Source: Clostridia bacterium
Lineage (GTDB): Bacteria > Bacillota > Clostridia > Oscillospirales > Acutalibacteraceae
Length of the DNA stretch: 64,000 bases
Assembly: GCA_017399065.1 (NCBI GenBank)
Contig: JAFQEL010000016.1
Span: 123,267 to 187,266 of the forward strand
Reading direction: 5' to 3'
Shown here: in pieces, positions 10,051-17,918 of the stretch
Numbering within the stretch: the stretch's first letter is position 1
Layout of the letters: each line of letters starts with the position of its first letter
Notes under the pieces: model-generated
Seen by the model: only the letters and a program-made list of their open reading frames with translations
The model's database searches: none
Told to the model about the DNA's origin: nothing
Translations under genes and position numbers: made by a program

Positions 10051-11625
10051 TTAGATCATCTTCTGGAGACGCTCAAGATATTCCTTGGACTCAGTCATAT
10101 TTGACTTACCAAAGTGCTTATTGAGGTAAGTGATAAGACCGGATATTTCATCACGGATGAATGAAAGGTTGAGTGATTCAAACTTACGGAGAATCTTATG
10201 ACAGAGAACGAAGTCAAGACCGTCAATTTCTGTACCGCCACAACCAACGTATGCAGGAACAAAATCCTGAAGCTGCTTAACAATACGGTTACCGAAAGCA
10301 AGACGGAAATGTTCGATAACATAGTCGTCAAGCTCTGCAAGTTTACGCAGACTTTCTTCGGAAACCTTGTACTTTTCTTTACACTCTGCAAACATTGACT
10401 CGAGATGCTTGTAGCTGAGTGTAAGGTTATCAGTCCAAGGAGCTTCAAAATACTTACCCTTTGTGTTGATATCAATCGGAATAGCACGGTCATAAACCTT
10501 ATCGGTAACAGCAAATGTCGAGTCATCGTTATTGATTGTACCGATGTACCACATATTGTCCGGGAGTTTGAGCTTACCGTCGAAGAGATGCTTCGGGTCA
10601 GTCGGCCATACGGAAGGAACAAGAGAAACGATCCATTCATCACGGCTAGGCATTTCAAGGATTGAAAGCATTTCAGCAAAGTAATACTCAACACGTGCGA
10701 TATTCATTTCGTCGAGGATGGTAAGGTAAATATCCTCTTTGTATGTAGCTTCGTACATCTTTTTGAGAACTTCTGTTTCGTTGAATCGCTTTGTAAATTC
10801 GTTGAAGTAACCGAAAAGTTCAGTACGGTCACGCCATGAGGGCTGAACAGAAGCGATAATAGCGTCGTTTTGAAGAAACTTACCGAATGAGTAAGGAAGT
10901 GATGTTTTACCTGTACCGGAAATACCCTGTAAGATAATCAGACGGGTAGATGCAAAAGCAGCAAGGAAGAGACGGAGAGTTCTGTGCTCATAGTAAAGAC
11001 CCATTCTTGAAGCTGCAAAGTTGCGGAACATATCGATGATACCGGGAAGTGTAATTTCGTTATTGTATACAGGCGGCTCATAATCAGCCATCTCAAGGTC
11101 AACCTGAGTGAGCTTGTAGAAACGGCTGTAATCTTCATCAAGTGTCGGATCTCCTTCTGTAGCAGCTTCGGCACCCTCAGCACCTTCTGCAGGAGCAGCT
11201 ATACCGTCAGCAGCCTCAAGGTAGGGATTTTCACCGGGACGCAGACCAAGCTGAGAGACCTTCATAGCAAGGATCTTATCCTTCTCAATGTTGAGCTTCA
11301 TAACCTCGCGGTTAAGTGTTGCTACCTCATTGAGAAGCTCTTCCTGATTAACAACAGTCTTACGGAAACGGAGGTACTTCTTAATAAGGAGAACAATAAG
11401 GAAAATAATTGCTGCAAGAAGCACGAGAACAAGGAGCATACATACGGCACCAAGAATGATGCCGCCTACACCGAGTGTACTTGAATGGTTTTTGAATAAT
11501 TTAACATATGCAGGAACATTAAAAATGTTAGCAATACCAAGACCGAAGCCCTTGATAATTCCCCAGAAACCTTTGACGAAAAGCTGGTCGAGGAAGTCAC
11601 CTAAAAACTGTAAAATACCGCTCAT
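10051..11625 (-). CDS. Membrane-tethered McrB-like AAA+ ATPase
   Basis: The protein has 524 residues. The N-terminus has an amphipathic/hydrophobic stretch (about 5-40) and a strong transmembrane helix (about 51-82) followed by Lys/Arg. Residues 95-120 look coiled and 140-160 form an Ala/Glu-rich linker. The AAA+ module has a Walker A GISGTGKTS (234-242), Walker B 'TILDEMN' (302-308) followed by the 'ARVEYYFAEML' stretch typical of McrB-like NTPases, and 'GTINNDDSTF' (362-371) leading to D-R-A (379-381), the McrB-type sensor/arginine region. McrB proteins normally carry a DNA-binding N-domain; here it is replaced by a membrane anchor. An AGGTGG ribosome site precedes the ATG. It is flanked by a SipW peptidase and the DUF2357-like partner, so a role in surface fibre assembly or its control is more likely than DNA restriction. 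ATPase assignment is firm, role inferred. Confidence 0.88.
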   Translation of the reverse strand: MSGILQFLGDFLDQLFVKGFWGIIKGFGLGIANIFNVPAYVKLFKNHSSTLGVGGIILGAVCMLLVLVLLAAIIFLIVLLIKKYLRFRKTVVNQEELLNEVATLNREVMKLNIEKDKILAMKVSQLGLRPGENPYLEAADGIAAPAEGAEGAEAATEGDPTLDEDYSRFYKLTQVDLEMADYEPPVYNNEITLPGIIDMFRNFAASRMGLYYEHRTLRLFLAAFASTRLIILQGISGTGKTSLPYSFGKFLQNDAIIASVQPSWRDRTELFGYFNEFTKRFNETEVLKKMYEATYKEDIYLTILDEMNIARVEYYFAEMLSILEMPSRDEWIVSLVPSVWPTDPKHLFDGKLKLPDNMWYIGTINNDDSTFAVTDKVYDRAIPIDINTKGKYFEAPWTDNLTLSYKHLESMFAECKEKYKVSEESLRKLAELDDYVIEHFRLAFGNRIVKQLQDFVPAYVGCGGTEIDGLDFVLCHKILRKFESLNLSFIRDEISGLITYLNKHFGKSNMTESKEYLERLQKMI

Positions 11626-11672
11626 TTTATAGCCACCTTTGCTGTATTTTTATATTTATGACATTTTTTAAT

Positions 11673-12560
11673 CTATATGTTTGTATCACCGTCGGTTGAA
11701 TCAGGCTTTTCAGCTTGCTCCGCCGCTTTTTGCTGAGCCAGAAATTCTGCTATGATTGCTTTAATCTTCTCTTCCTCAGCTTTTGCTTTTTCTGCTTCTT
11801 CAAGCTCTTTCTGCTTGGCGAGATATTCTTCAATAATCTGCTGTTTTTTGGCTTCTTCAGCCCGCTGTTGTCGCAGGTATTCCTGAATTATAGCCTCTTT
11901 CTCACTTTCCGCTGCAGGAGGGTAATACTGCTGCGGCATCGGAAAAGATGTAGCCGTAGCTGTGGCAGTTGTGTTAACAACTTGCTTGCCGACAGCAAGC
12001 GAACGAAGATAACTGAAAAGCTGCCAGATTACTATCAACGCTGCAGGAAGAACTATCATAAGCACAACACCCTTAGGTGTCTGAGCAAAATCAAGCACAT
12101 TGCCAAGCTTCGCAACGCGTACACCGGTGTAAACACCGAGTATGTTTGAAGCGGGAACATGACTCTCATCAATGGGTGCCTTAGGATGGTCGCCTTTTGT
12201 GACGTAAGCTCTGTAATCAGCACCCTCAATTATATCATTAATACGGTGAGTGTTAACGTAATGATCACCTGTATTGTTTTTTGCAACAAATGATATGACA
12301 TCGCCGACCTTGTATTCGTGAGTACCGTCATTCTTATAGCGTTTAACAATTATCAGATCGCCCTTATAGAATGTCGGGTTCATGGAATTGCTTTTGACAG
12401 ACATAAATGAATATCCGCCGAAATTAGGTACGCCGATATCAGCCTTGGCAGAAAGCACAACGTTGACGCATATTATAATTGATACAATAAGAATAACAGT
12501 CGAAACAATATTTATTATTGTATTAAATCTTTTATTGTCGAGAATGTTTTTTTTCTTCAT
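11673..12560 (-). CDS. sipW: SipW-type signal peptidase I with triplicated helical tail
   Basis: This is a 295-residue membrane serine peptidase of the ER/SipW type. A transmembrane helix (about 13-37) is followed by the catalytic Ser59 in S-N-S-M, then T-H-R-I with His105 in place of the usual bacterial catalytic Lys, and the T-K-G-D box (121-124). A second helix (about 164-186) returns the chain to the cytoplasm. The last 110 residues are an unusual extension with three copies of an I-I-x-E-(Y/F)-L-x-x-Q motif (221-232, 238-250, 265-277) in Lys/Glu/Ala-rich helix; B. subtilis SipW has no such tail. It follows a SipW-dependent substrate gene by 54 bp and probably cleaves it. The paralogue at 13710-14654 has the same architecture. 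Confidence 0.92.
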   Translation of the reverse strand: MKKKNILDNKRFNTIINIVSTVILIVSIIICVNVVLSAKADIGVPNFGGYSFMSVKSNSMNPTFYKGDLIIVKRYKNDGTHEYKVGDVISFVAKNNTGDHYVNTHRINDIIEGADYRAYVTKGDHPKAPIDESHVPASNILGVYTGVRVAKLGNVLDFAQTPKGVVLMIVLPAALIVIWQLFSYLRSLAVGKQVVNTTATATATSFPMPQQYYPPAAESEKEAIIQEYLRQQRAEEAKKQQIIEEYLAKQKELEEAEKAKAEEEKIKAIIAEFLAQQKAAEQAEKPDSTDGDTNI

Positions 12561-12614
12561 AGTAACAAATTACCTTTGCGTAATGTTGCGGCTTGTTGCC
12601 GTTAAATATATCTG

Positions 12615-13490
12615 TCAGGTAGTTTCTGAACCGCTGTTTTCAGCAGATGAGCCGAAAGTGATTGAAGCTGAAAGATGCTTAGCACTGAGCTTCTCACCTG
12701 TACAGTCGGTGTCATTACCTTCGATCCATACACGTACAACGATTTCATCATAACCTGTGTTGCCTGCTACGCCGGGAAGCTCCATTGTTGCTTCATATCT
12801 GTTAGCATCTGCTGCGGACTGTGCAAGCTCTGTCACCGTCTGAGCAGCAAGTGAAACAACACCCTGTGTTTCGCTTGAATCTATAATACTGTTATTGTTT
12901 GAATCCATAACAGTTGCCATGGGGATATCATTGGTGGTAACTGCTGAAGTTGCATCGCCTGCCATTGCAAAGACAGTTGTGTTGCCTTTATATGTAACCG
13001 ATACACGTGCCGCACTTACGGCTGCATTGTCGCCGTCACGGCCTGTAAGGGCAATGTTCATTCTTGCGTCAACCGTTTCTGTTGTAGTAGAACGGATCTT
13101 GATTGTCATTTCATTGTAGTCAACACCCTTTTCAGGAGTGTAGGATGCAAAGTAGCCGCCTTCAAGACCAACCTTTGTGAAAGCTGAGCCGTTTGCACTT
13201 GATACAGGTGAATATTTACCGCCTTCTTCAATAAGCTCGCCTGCTGCAAAGCAGTCACGTCTGAGGTAAGAACCCCACTGTACGGAAGCAGCACCTTCAT
13301 CTGTTGTGGCATAGGCGATACCTGCGGAGCCCTGAAGCTCAATACCGCCGCTTGCCTCGATAACATCAAAGCCAAGATCGAACAGCTCTGCGAAGCCACC
13401 TACAAGGAACCAAGCGTATGTACCTGAAACCATTGTTGTTGCGGCAACGATAAGAACGATGATGGACAGTCCTAATTTGCGTTTTGCCAT
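12615..13490 (-). CDS. SipW-dependent TasA/BsaA-like fibre subunit (minor?)
   Basis: The precursor has 291 residues. The signal peptide carries the S-G-T-Y-A-W-F motif (22-28) diagnostic of SipW-processed matrix proteins such as TasA, CalY and BsaA. The mature part is beta-rich. Residues 196-207 (D-S-N-N-N-S-I-I-D-S-S-E) have the spacing of an EF-hand-like calcium loop. Near the C-terminus lies W-I-E-G-N-D-T-D-C (255-263), a signature shared with the proteins at 14969 and 15895. The gene is bracketed by two SipW genes. A GAGGG site precedes the ATG. It probably assembles outside the cell into fibres; whether it is a minor or tip subunit is a guess from its position downstream of the other subunit. 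Confidence 0.85.
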   Translation of the reverse strand: MAKRKLGLSIIVLIVAATTMVSGTYAWFLVGGFAELFDLGFDVIEASGGIELQGSAGIAYATTDEGAASVQWGSYLRRDCFAAGELIEEGGKYSPVSSANGSAFTKVGLEGGYFASYTPEKGVDYNEMTIKIRSTTTETVDARMNIALTGRDGDNAAVSAARVSVTYKGNTTVFAMAGDATSAVTTNDIPMATVMDSNNNSIIDSSETQGVVSLAAQTVTELAQSAADANRYEATMELPGVAGNTGYDEIVVRVWIEGNDTDCTGEKLSAKHLSASITFGSSAENSGSETT

Positions 13491-13621
13491 TTTGTTTACC
13501 CTCTTTACTAAAAATTTTTATTTTCAGAGCAAACGCTCTAAAATACGTTTCATTATATGGTTTGGTTTAATAAAAAGACTTATTATTTATAATACAGATA
13601 TTAATTCATTAATATCAAGCA

Positions 13622-13689
13622 TAGGAAACGGTCTTGACCGTTCTGTCAGATTTAATCTGACCTTGCGGAAAGGGCAAGCCCCTTCCCTA
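13622..13689. repeat. 68-bp palindromic MITE-like repeat, copy 1
   Basis: The element starts TAGGAAA and ends TTCCCTA, with two inner inverted repeats: AACGGTC/GACCGTT around a TT loop, and GAAAGGGC/GCCCCTTC. It is the same length and layout as the copy at 25082-25149. It lies in the 219-bp gap after the sipW gene at 13710-14654. The rest of that gap shows only A+T-rich sequence and the downstream gene's ribosome site. Confidence 0.7.
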
Positions 13690-13709
13690 CAGCTCTGTCG
13701 TACAGTGCT

Positions 13710-14654
13710 TTACTCTGTTTCTTCAGAAGAATCTGCATTCTCTGCCGCCTGTTGTGCAAGGTATTCTTCAATAGCTTTTTTCTTGATTTCCTCTTCTCTT
13801 GCAGCAGCCTTTGCAGCCTCCTGCTGAGCTAAGTACTCTTCAACCGCCTTGCGCTTAATTTCTTCTTCAGATTCGGCTGACGACGGCTTCTTTATTGTCA
13901 TATCAGCGTTCTTAGCGGTTTCTTCCGCCTTCTTTGCCGCCTCTCGCTCTGCCTCCTGCTTTGCAAGCATCTCGGCAATAACCTTCTGCTTAATTTCTTC
14001 CTCTGCTCCCTTGACAGCTTCAACAGCCTTCTGTTTCTTGCTTTCCATAAGGACGCTGATAAACTTAAACAGCTCAAACAGGAAGAATATAGCAGTTGGA
14101 ATAACTACACAAAGCATAAATCCGAGCTGTGACTGAAGGAACATCATAACCGAACCAAGGTGAGGAATTGCCGTACCCGTCCACACAGCAACGACACGAT
14201 CGTTTGTAAGGTACTCAGTATTGAGAGACGCATCCAAATCTCGGTCAGGTGTGTTATCACCCTTAGTAACGTAATAAGGCATACCGCCGTGTATCCAGAT
14301 ACCGTCAACAACCTCATTCTGATAATGAGTATATTCATCTTCAATAATTCTATGGGTTTCAAGATAAACCTGATCCTGATATGTACGCCTGAATGTTACA
14401 ACGTCGCCTACCTTGTAAACCTTATCCTGATCATCGTCGTGGTTAACAATATCAACGATAATAAGTGCGCCTTTATCAAATCCCTGCTCACTGAGCATTG
14501 AATCAGTTTCAACGGCGAATATTGCTTTGCCGAAAAGATTCGGAAGACCGGATTCACTCTTGGAAGAAGATATTACCACAACCGTCATCAATATAGAGAA
14601 GATAAGAATTAAAGTAATTGCAACATTACCTAATATTTTTCCTGCTTTTTTCAT
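13710..14654 (-). CDS. sipW: SipW-type signal peptidase I, second copy, with triplicated tail
   Basis: The protein has 314 residues from the ATG at 14654, chosen because an upstream in-frame ATG at 14660 abuts the GAGAGGT ribosome site. The first transmembrane helix (about 8-29) precedes catalytic Ser52 in T-D-S-M; T-H-R-I supplies His101 and K-G-D lies at 131-133. A second helix spans about 168-190. The cytoplasmic tail repeats I-K-x-K-(V/A)-(I/V)-x-E-(M/Y)-L-A-(K/Q)-Q three times (211-223, 256-268, 280-292), nearly the same motif as in the other SipW here. It lies between the two fibre subunit genes and follows the probable major subunit. Two peptidases for two substrates suggests separate specificities, or a complex held together by the tails. 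Confidence 0.92.
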   Translation of the reverse strand: MKKAGKILGNVAITLILIFSILMTVVVISSSKSESGLPNLFGKAIFAVETDSMLSEQGFDKGALIIVDIVNHDDDQDKVYKVGDVVTFRRTYQDQVYLETHRIIEDEYTHYQNEVVDGIWIHGGMPYYVTKGDNTPDRDLDASLNTEYLTNDRVVAVWTGTAIPHLGSVMMFLQSQLGFMLCVVIPTAIFFLFELFKFISVLMESKKQKAVEAVKGAEEEIKQKVIAEMLAKQEAEREAAKKAEETAKNADMTIKKPSSAESEEEIKRKAVEEYLAQQEAAKAAAREEEIKKKAIEEYLAQQAAENADSSEETE

Positions 14655-14758
14655 TAACATTACCTCTCAGTTATATTTTTAGTTCATCTGAAAATATCTC
14701 ATTTCAATGCTGAAAGCAACTGCGCCTTTAGCATTTAAATCAAATACTTTCACACAAT

Positions 14759-14933
14759 CAAACGGTTCGGTTCAGCAAGAGCCGAACCGTTTGAACTGTA
14801 CAGGAGCTTTATAAGCTCTTAAAAATTTGTGTTTTAGCTAAATCACAATTTTTCGGAGTGGAGAAAGCCACCCCACCTTGGGGGAGAATAAAAAGCTTAG
14901 GGGGTATTCCGGGTCGGGTCAAACCCAACCCGG
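14759..14933 (-). promoter_or_regulatory. Cluster of hairpins between fibre subunit and sipW
   Basis: The 314-bp gap has no gene but several inverted repeats: a perfect 12-bp stem (14759-14770 with 14782-14793), an A+T-rich stem (14821-14831 with 14844-14853), CCCCA/TGGGG near 14871-14883, and an 11-bp G+C-rich stem (14909-14919 with 14923-14933, one G-U pair on the minus strand). In transcription direction the last is met first, and CTTTTTATTC follows it by about 10 nt. The layout suits partial termination or 3'-end protection, giving much more subunit mRNA than peptidase mRNA. Confidence 0.6.
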
Positions 14934-14968
14934 AAGAGATTAATTCAGGTTAGTTTAAGTAATTAAAC

Positions 14969-15775
14969 TTAGACCTTTGTGAAGTTGAGAGCAACTGCAC
15001 ACTGCTGAGCAGCAACGTTACCTACGCAGAGAGCATCGTTACCTTCTGCCCATACGTAAACAGTGATTGTCTTGGGCTGGTTAGCTGTAAGTGTAAGAGA
15101 AACTACATCGCTTGTAGATGTTGTAACAGCCTCTGCTGCAAGAGCATTGTAGGGAGTTGCGCCATCTGTAAGTGTATCTGTTGTTTCCATGATACCGTCT
15201 GTGTCAGCGTCGATACCGGGTGTAGCCTGGAGAACGGGAACATAAGTTCTGGATGCTGTGTTGTAAACCTTGTAGTTTGTCGGAGCATCGTCCTCGAAGA
15301 TTGCACCGTAGATGAACTGGTATGTAGAACCTGACATATCAGCTGCAACGTTAACTGTGCAGTCAACAGAAGCCTTAACGTAAACCTTCATCTTGATGAA
15401 CTTGCCGTTATCGTTTGTAGCTGTAGCGGGTGTGAAAACGAGCTTACCAAATGTGTTGGTATCGCCTGCGTCTTCGCCCTGAGCAATGCTACCGGCGATG
15501 AAAGCCTGGTTGATGGGGTCGAATGATACGGGAGAGAAATCAGCAGGTGTGAAGTTGCCTGCCTGGCCCTGGAAAGCAGCGTACTCAAGAGCTGTTGAGT
15601 AGTTTGTGCCGTCAGCAGAGATTGTGATGTTACCGGATGTGTTGCTTACCTGTGCGCTGATACCGGAAACCTTAGCTGTTGTACCGGTTGCGAACCATGC
15701 GTAAGTTGATGATGTGAGAACAATTGCGGACACCATGAGCATTGCAATTGCTGCCACGAGTGAACGTTTTTTCAT
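14969..15775 (-). CDS. SipW-dependent TasA/BsaA-like fibre subunit (probable major)
   Basis: The precursor has 268 residues from the ATG at 15775, which has GGAGG eight bases upstream; a 17-codon upstream extension is in frame but lacks a good ribosome site. The signal peptide holds S-S-T-Y-A-W-F with Y-A-W-F at 25-28, exactly as in the 12615 protein. The mature chain is rich in Thr, Ala, Asn and Val with few Lys, typical of an extracellular beta protein. Residues 189-200 (D-A-D-T-D-G-I-M-E-T-T-D) fit an EF-hand-like calcium loop with Asp at 1, 3, 5 and 12. W-A-E-G-N-D-A-L-C (242-250) matches its relatives. The strong ribosome site and downstream hairpins suggest high expression, hence 'major'. 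Likely a matrix fibre protein; exact family (TasA versus BsaA) is not resolved. Confidence 0.87.
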   Translation of the reverse strand: MKKRSLVAAIAMLMVSAIVLTSSTYAWFATGTTAKVSGISAQVSNTSGNITISADGTNYSTALEYAAFQGQAGNFTPADFSPVSFDPINQAFIAGSIAQGEDAGDTNTFGKLVFTPATATNDNGKFIKMKVYVKASVDCTVNVAADMSGSTYQFIYGAIFEDDAPTNYKVYNTASRTYVPVLQATPGIDADTDGIMETTDTLTDGATPYNALAAEAVTTSTSDVVSLTLTANQPKTITVYVWAEGNDALCVGNVAAQQCAVALNFTKV

Positions 15776-15894
15776 AGTTATTGCCTCCATATTCAGAGTT
15801 TGTGTTTTAACACTTTTTATATCCAAAAATGCCTCGGATATTACGGATAGTGGTTTTCACCTTAAAACCGATACCTTGTAGAGTCTCCCCCAAC

Positions 15895-16830
15895 TTACTC
15901 GGTATCAAGCTTCTCGATAACGTTAAACTCCATCTTGAGCTTAACCTCGCTCTCCATAATATCGTTGACACATTCAGGATCTTCGCCCTCGAGCCAGATT
16001 ACGACCGTGTAGCGGTCAACCGAATCTACCTCGAAATCGCTGCGTACGTACTCCATAACCTTTGTGTCTGAAATGAAGTTTTTGTCTGCAGCAAAGAGTT
16101 CCTTTACGTTGTCCGTGCCGAGTCTCGGCTTTGCGTAAACCGTAGGCTCGCCATTTATGAATACCATGACTCTCATAGCTTCGTCGGCACCGAAATCTCT
16201 TGCACCGTTATCGTCAACAGCTCTGTTGACCGACGTAACCTGAAGCGTTGTCATGTAATCAACTGTTGCATCCTTGCCGTTTACCTCTTCGCCGGCGTTA
16301 CGCACGAAGAACGTATAAGCAAAATAGGCACCGTTGCCCTTCTCCTCACCCTCAGCCGGGAAGTAGGCGTTGTGTGAGCCGTATACCTGTTCAAACTCTT
16401 CGTATGATTTGTATACGGGAGCTTCCGAACCAAGTCTGCCGTCTTGATTGAGTATCCATTCCTTTGTGATATTATCCAGATTCTCAATCGCTTCGCCGTA
16501 AAGTTGAAGCGTGGGCTTGTCGAAGGTAGGTATATCCGAAAGCTGAATACCGTAGCTGTTGTTCGTCATACTTACGGTAAAGCGTCCACCGTGATTGAGA
16601 ACGGTAACACAGCCGAAGCCTATACCGAACAGCAGAAGCAGTATTCCGATGATGATCGCTACGATTCTTATAAGCCAGTTTCGCTTGTAAACCTTTTCGG
16701 CTGACGTATTAACGTCGTACTTGCCCATCGGGTCATCAAGAGCGGGTATGTAGGAACCTGTCGCACCGGCTACAAAACCGCCGGCAGCCTGTGCCACATC
16801 GGGCTGAGCCGATTTTTTCTTTCTTGCCAA
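15895..16830 (-). CDS. Membrane-anchored TasA/BsaA-like protein
   Basis: The protein has 311 residues with a TTG start preceded by GGAG; no ATG or GTG fits better. An Ala/Gly-rich cytoplasmic N-terminus (1-50) is followed by a transmembrane helix (about 53-77) and a long extracellular domain. Unlike the two subunits, it has no T-Y-A-W-F signal and so should stay in the membrane. Its C-terminal region ends with W-L-E-G-E-D-P-E-C (279-287) and a 'KLKMEFNV' strand, the same signature as in the SipW substrates. I infer an uncleaved relative that could anchor or nucleate the fibre, as TapA does by a different route. It lies 119 bp upstream of the major subunit. Confidence 0.75.
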   Translation of the reverse strand: MARKKKSAQPDVAQAAGGFVAGATGSYIPALDDPMGKYDVNTSAEKVYKRNWLIRIVAIIIGILLLLFGIGFGCVTVLNHGGRFTVSMTNNSYGIQLSDIPTFDKPTLQLYGEAIENLDNITKEWILNQDGRLGSEAPVYKSYEEFEQVYGSHNAYFPAEGEEKGNGAYFAYTFFVRNAGEEVNGKDATVDYMTTLQVTSVNRAVDDNGARDFGADEAMRVMVFINGEPTVYAKPRLGTDNVKELFAADKNFISDTKVMEYVRSDFEVDSVDRYTVVIWLEGEDPECVNDIMESEVKLKMEFNVIEKLDTE

Positions 16831-16876
16831 CTCAAATCATCTCCGATTCTTTGTGAGATTTGTATGTAAAGTAAAT

Positions 16877-17671
16877 TTACTTGATTTTCTTTTCGTCCCA
16901 GAGCTCTGTGCAGTAGAACTTACCGTGCATCTGGTCTGCACCCATCTTGGTAAGCAGCACCGAAAGCTCCTGAGTATCGATACCGCCGACCTTTGTTTTC
17001 ACACCGATCTTTTTGGCAAAATCGATAAGACCCTGAACAAGTATTCTCGGTTTGTCCTCATCTTCGTATAGGTCGGGCTGTATCGGCTCAACAAGCTTAC
17101 GGTTGATGCCTATGTAATCGACCTCGTACTGTGCAAGGTTTGACATCGAGGTATACTCAACACCAACGTCATCGATTGAGAAAAGGAAGCCGAAATCGCG
17201 AAGCTCGCGGATGTTCTTAAGCACCTGTGCACTGACAGCCTCATAAATATTCTCGGTTATGTTGAAGCAGAACTTATCGGACTCAACCTCGTGTTTATCG
17301 AGAATCTTTTTGACCTGTGTGGTGAAGTAGGGCTTTGAGAGGTAGCGGACCGAGGTATTGAGTATCAGTCGGTTGATGCTTGCATCGCGTGCCTCTGCAC
17401 GGTTGATAACCTCGCAGCCTTCTTCGATAGCCCAGCGGTTGATTTCGCAAATGCGGTTGCTCTTTTCAGCAACCGGACCGTAATACTCGGGAAGCATTAC
17501 GCCCATCTTGGGGTCAAGGATGCGAACCGTCGCCTCGAAATCGAGCGCCATATTGAGATGAGTGTCGAAAACAGGCTCAAACATAAGCTCCATAGAGCGC
17601 TGACGTCTGCCGCCTCTGTTTGCGGGTTTTACACTTTCCTGCTCAACGGCAAGCTGCTTGTTATCATCCAT
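16877..17671 (-). CDS. Degenerate EAL-domain protein (probably inactive)
   Basis: The protein has 264 residues, almost all one EAL-type barrel, with no membrane segment or GGDEF domain. The E-A-L motif reads E-A-T (46-48), Asn105, Glu140 (I-T-E) and the D-D-V-G loop (167-170) are kept. The position of the catalytic Lys in 'K-I-D' is Gly188, the Glu of 'E-G-V-E' is missing (V-G-G-I-D, 228-232), and Q-G-(Y/F) has become M-H-G-K-F. These are residues needed for cyclic di-GMP hydrolysis, so it is more likely a sensor or protein-interaction module. AAGGGG precedes the ATG. It is first gene of the fibre locus, where cyclic di-GMP control of matrix production would make sense. Confidence 0.85.
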   Translation of the reverse strand: MDDNKQLAVEQESVKPANRGGRRQRSMELMFEPVFDTHLNMALDFEATVRILDPKMGVMLPEYYGPVAEKSNRICEINRWAIEEGCEVINRAEARDASINRLILNTSVRYLSKPYFTTQVKKILDKHEVESDKFCFNITENIYEAVSAQVLKNIRELRDFGFLFSIDDVGVEYTSMSNLAQYEVDYIGINRKLVEPIQPDLYEDEDKPRILVQGLIDFAKKIGVKTKVGGIDTQELSVLLTKMGADQMHGKFYCTELWDEKKIK

Positions 17672-17713
17672 TTGCCTAACCCCTTACGCTAAATTATTAT
17701 TACTGCTCTCTTT

Positions 17714-17719
17714 ATTATA
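17714..17719 (-). promoter_or_regulatory. Candidate -10 box for the fibre locus
   Basis: TATAAT on the minus strand lies about 43 bp upstream of the EAL gene. No convincing -35 hexamer is seen at 16-18 bp, so this is tentative. The remainder of the 247-bp gap is A+T-rich and contains the preceding gene's terminator. Confidence 0.35.
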
Positions 17720-17865
17720 ATACTTAAATATATAGAGATAGAAATACACAATGAAATTTTATCACTGCGTAACAAAAAAGTCAACAAAAACGGCTCTTAT
17801 TTATTAATAAAAAATAAATTTGTTAATATCGTAGAAAAAAGAAATTACAATATAGTTATTTTTCA

Positions 17866-17913
17866 CAAAAAGAAAACAGCAACACTCCACAAACAGATGC
17901 AGAATGTTGCTGT
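17866..17913 (-). terminator. Intrinsic terminator after the GDPD-like gene
   Basis: ACAGCAACA (17876-17884) pairs with TGTTGCTGT (17905-17913) and is followed on the minus strand by TTTCTTTTT. It starts 6 bp after the GDPD-like gene and separates it from the fibre locus. Confidence 0.7.
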
Positions 17914-17918
17914 GCATT

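Noticed and set aside
7836..11625. A McrBC-type restriction system
   Set aside because: The ATPase is membrane-anchored without a DNA-binding domain and no PD-(D/E)xK nuclease is visible in the partner; neighbours are secretion and fibre genes rather than defence genes.
16869..16882. Perfect 14-bp palindrome AAGTAAATTTACTT
   Set aside because: It overlaps the stop codon of the EAL gene in A+T-rich sequence; too short and isolated to call an operator.
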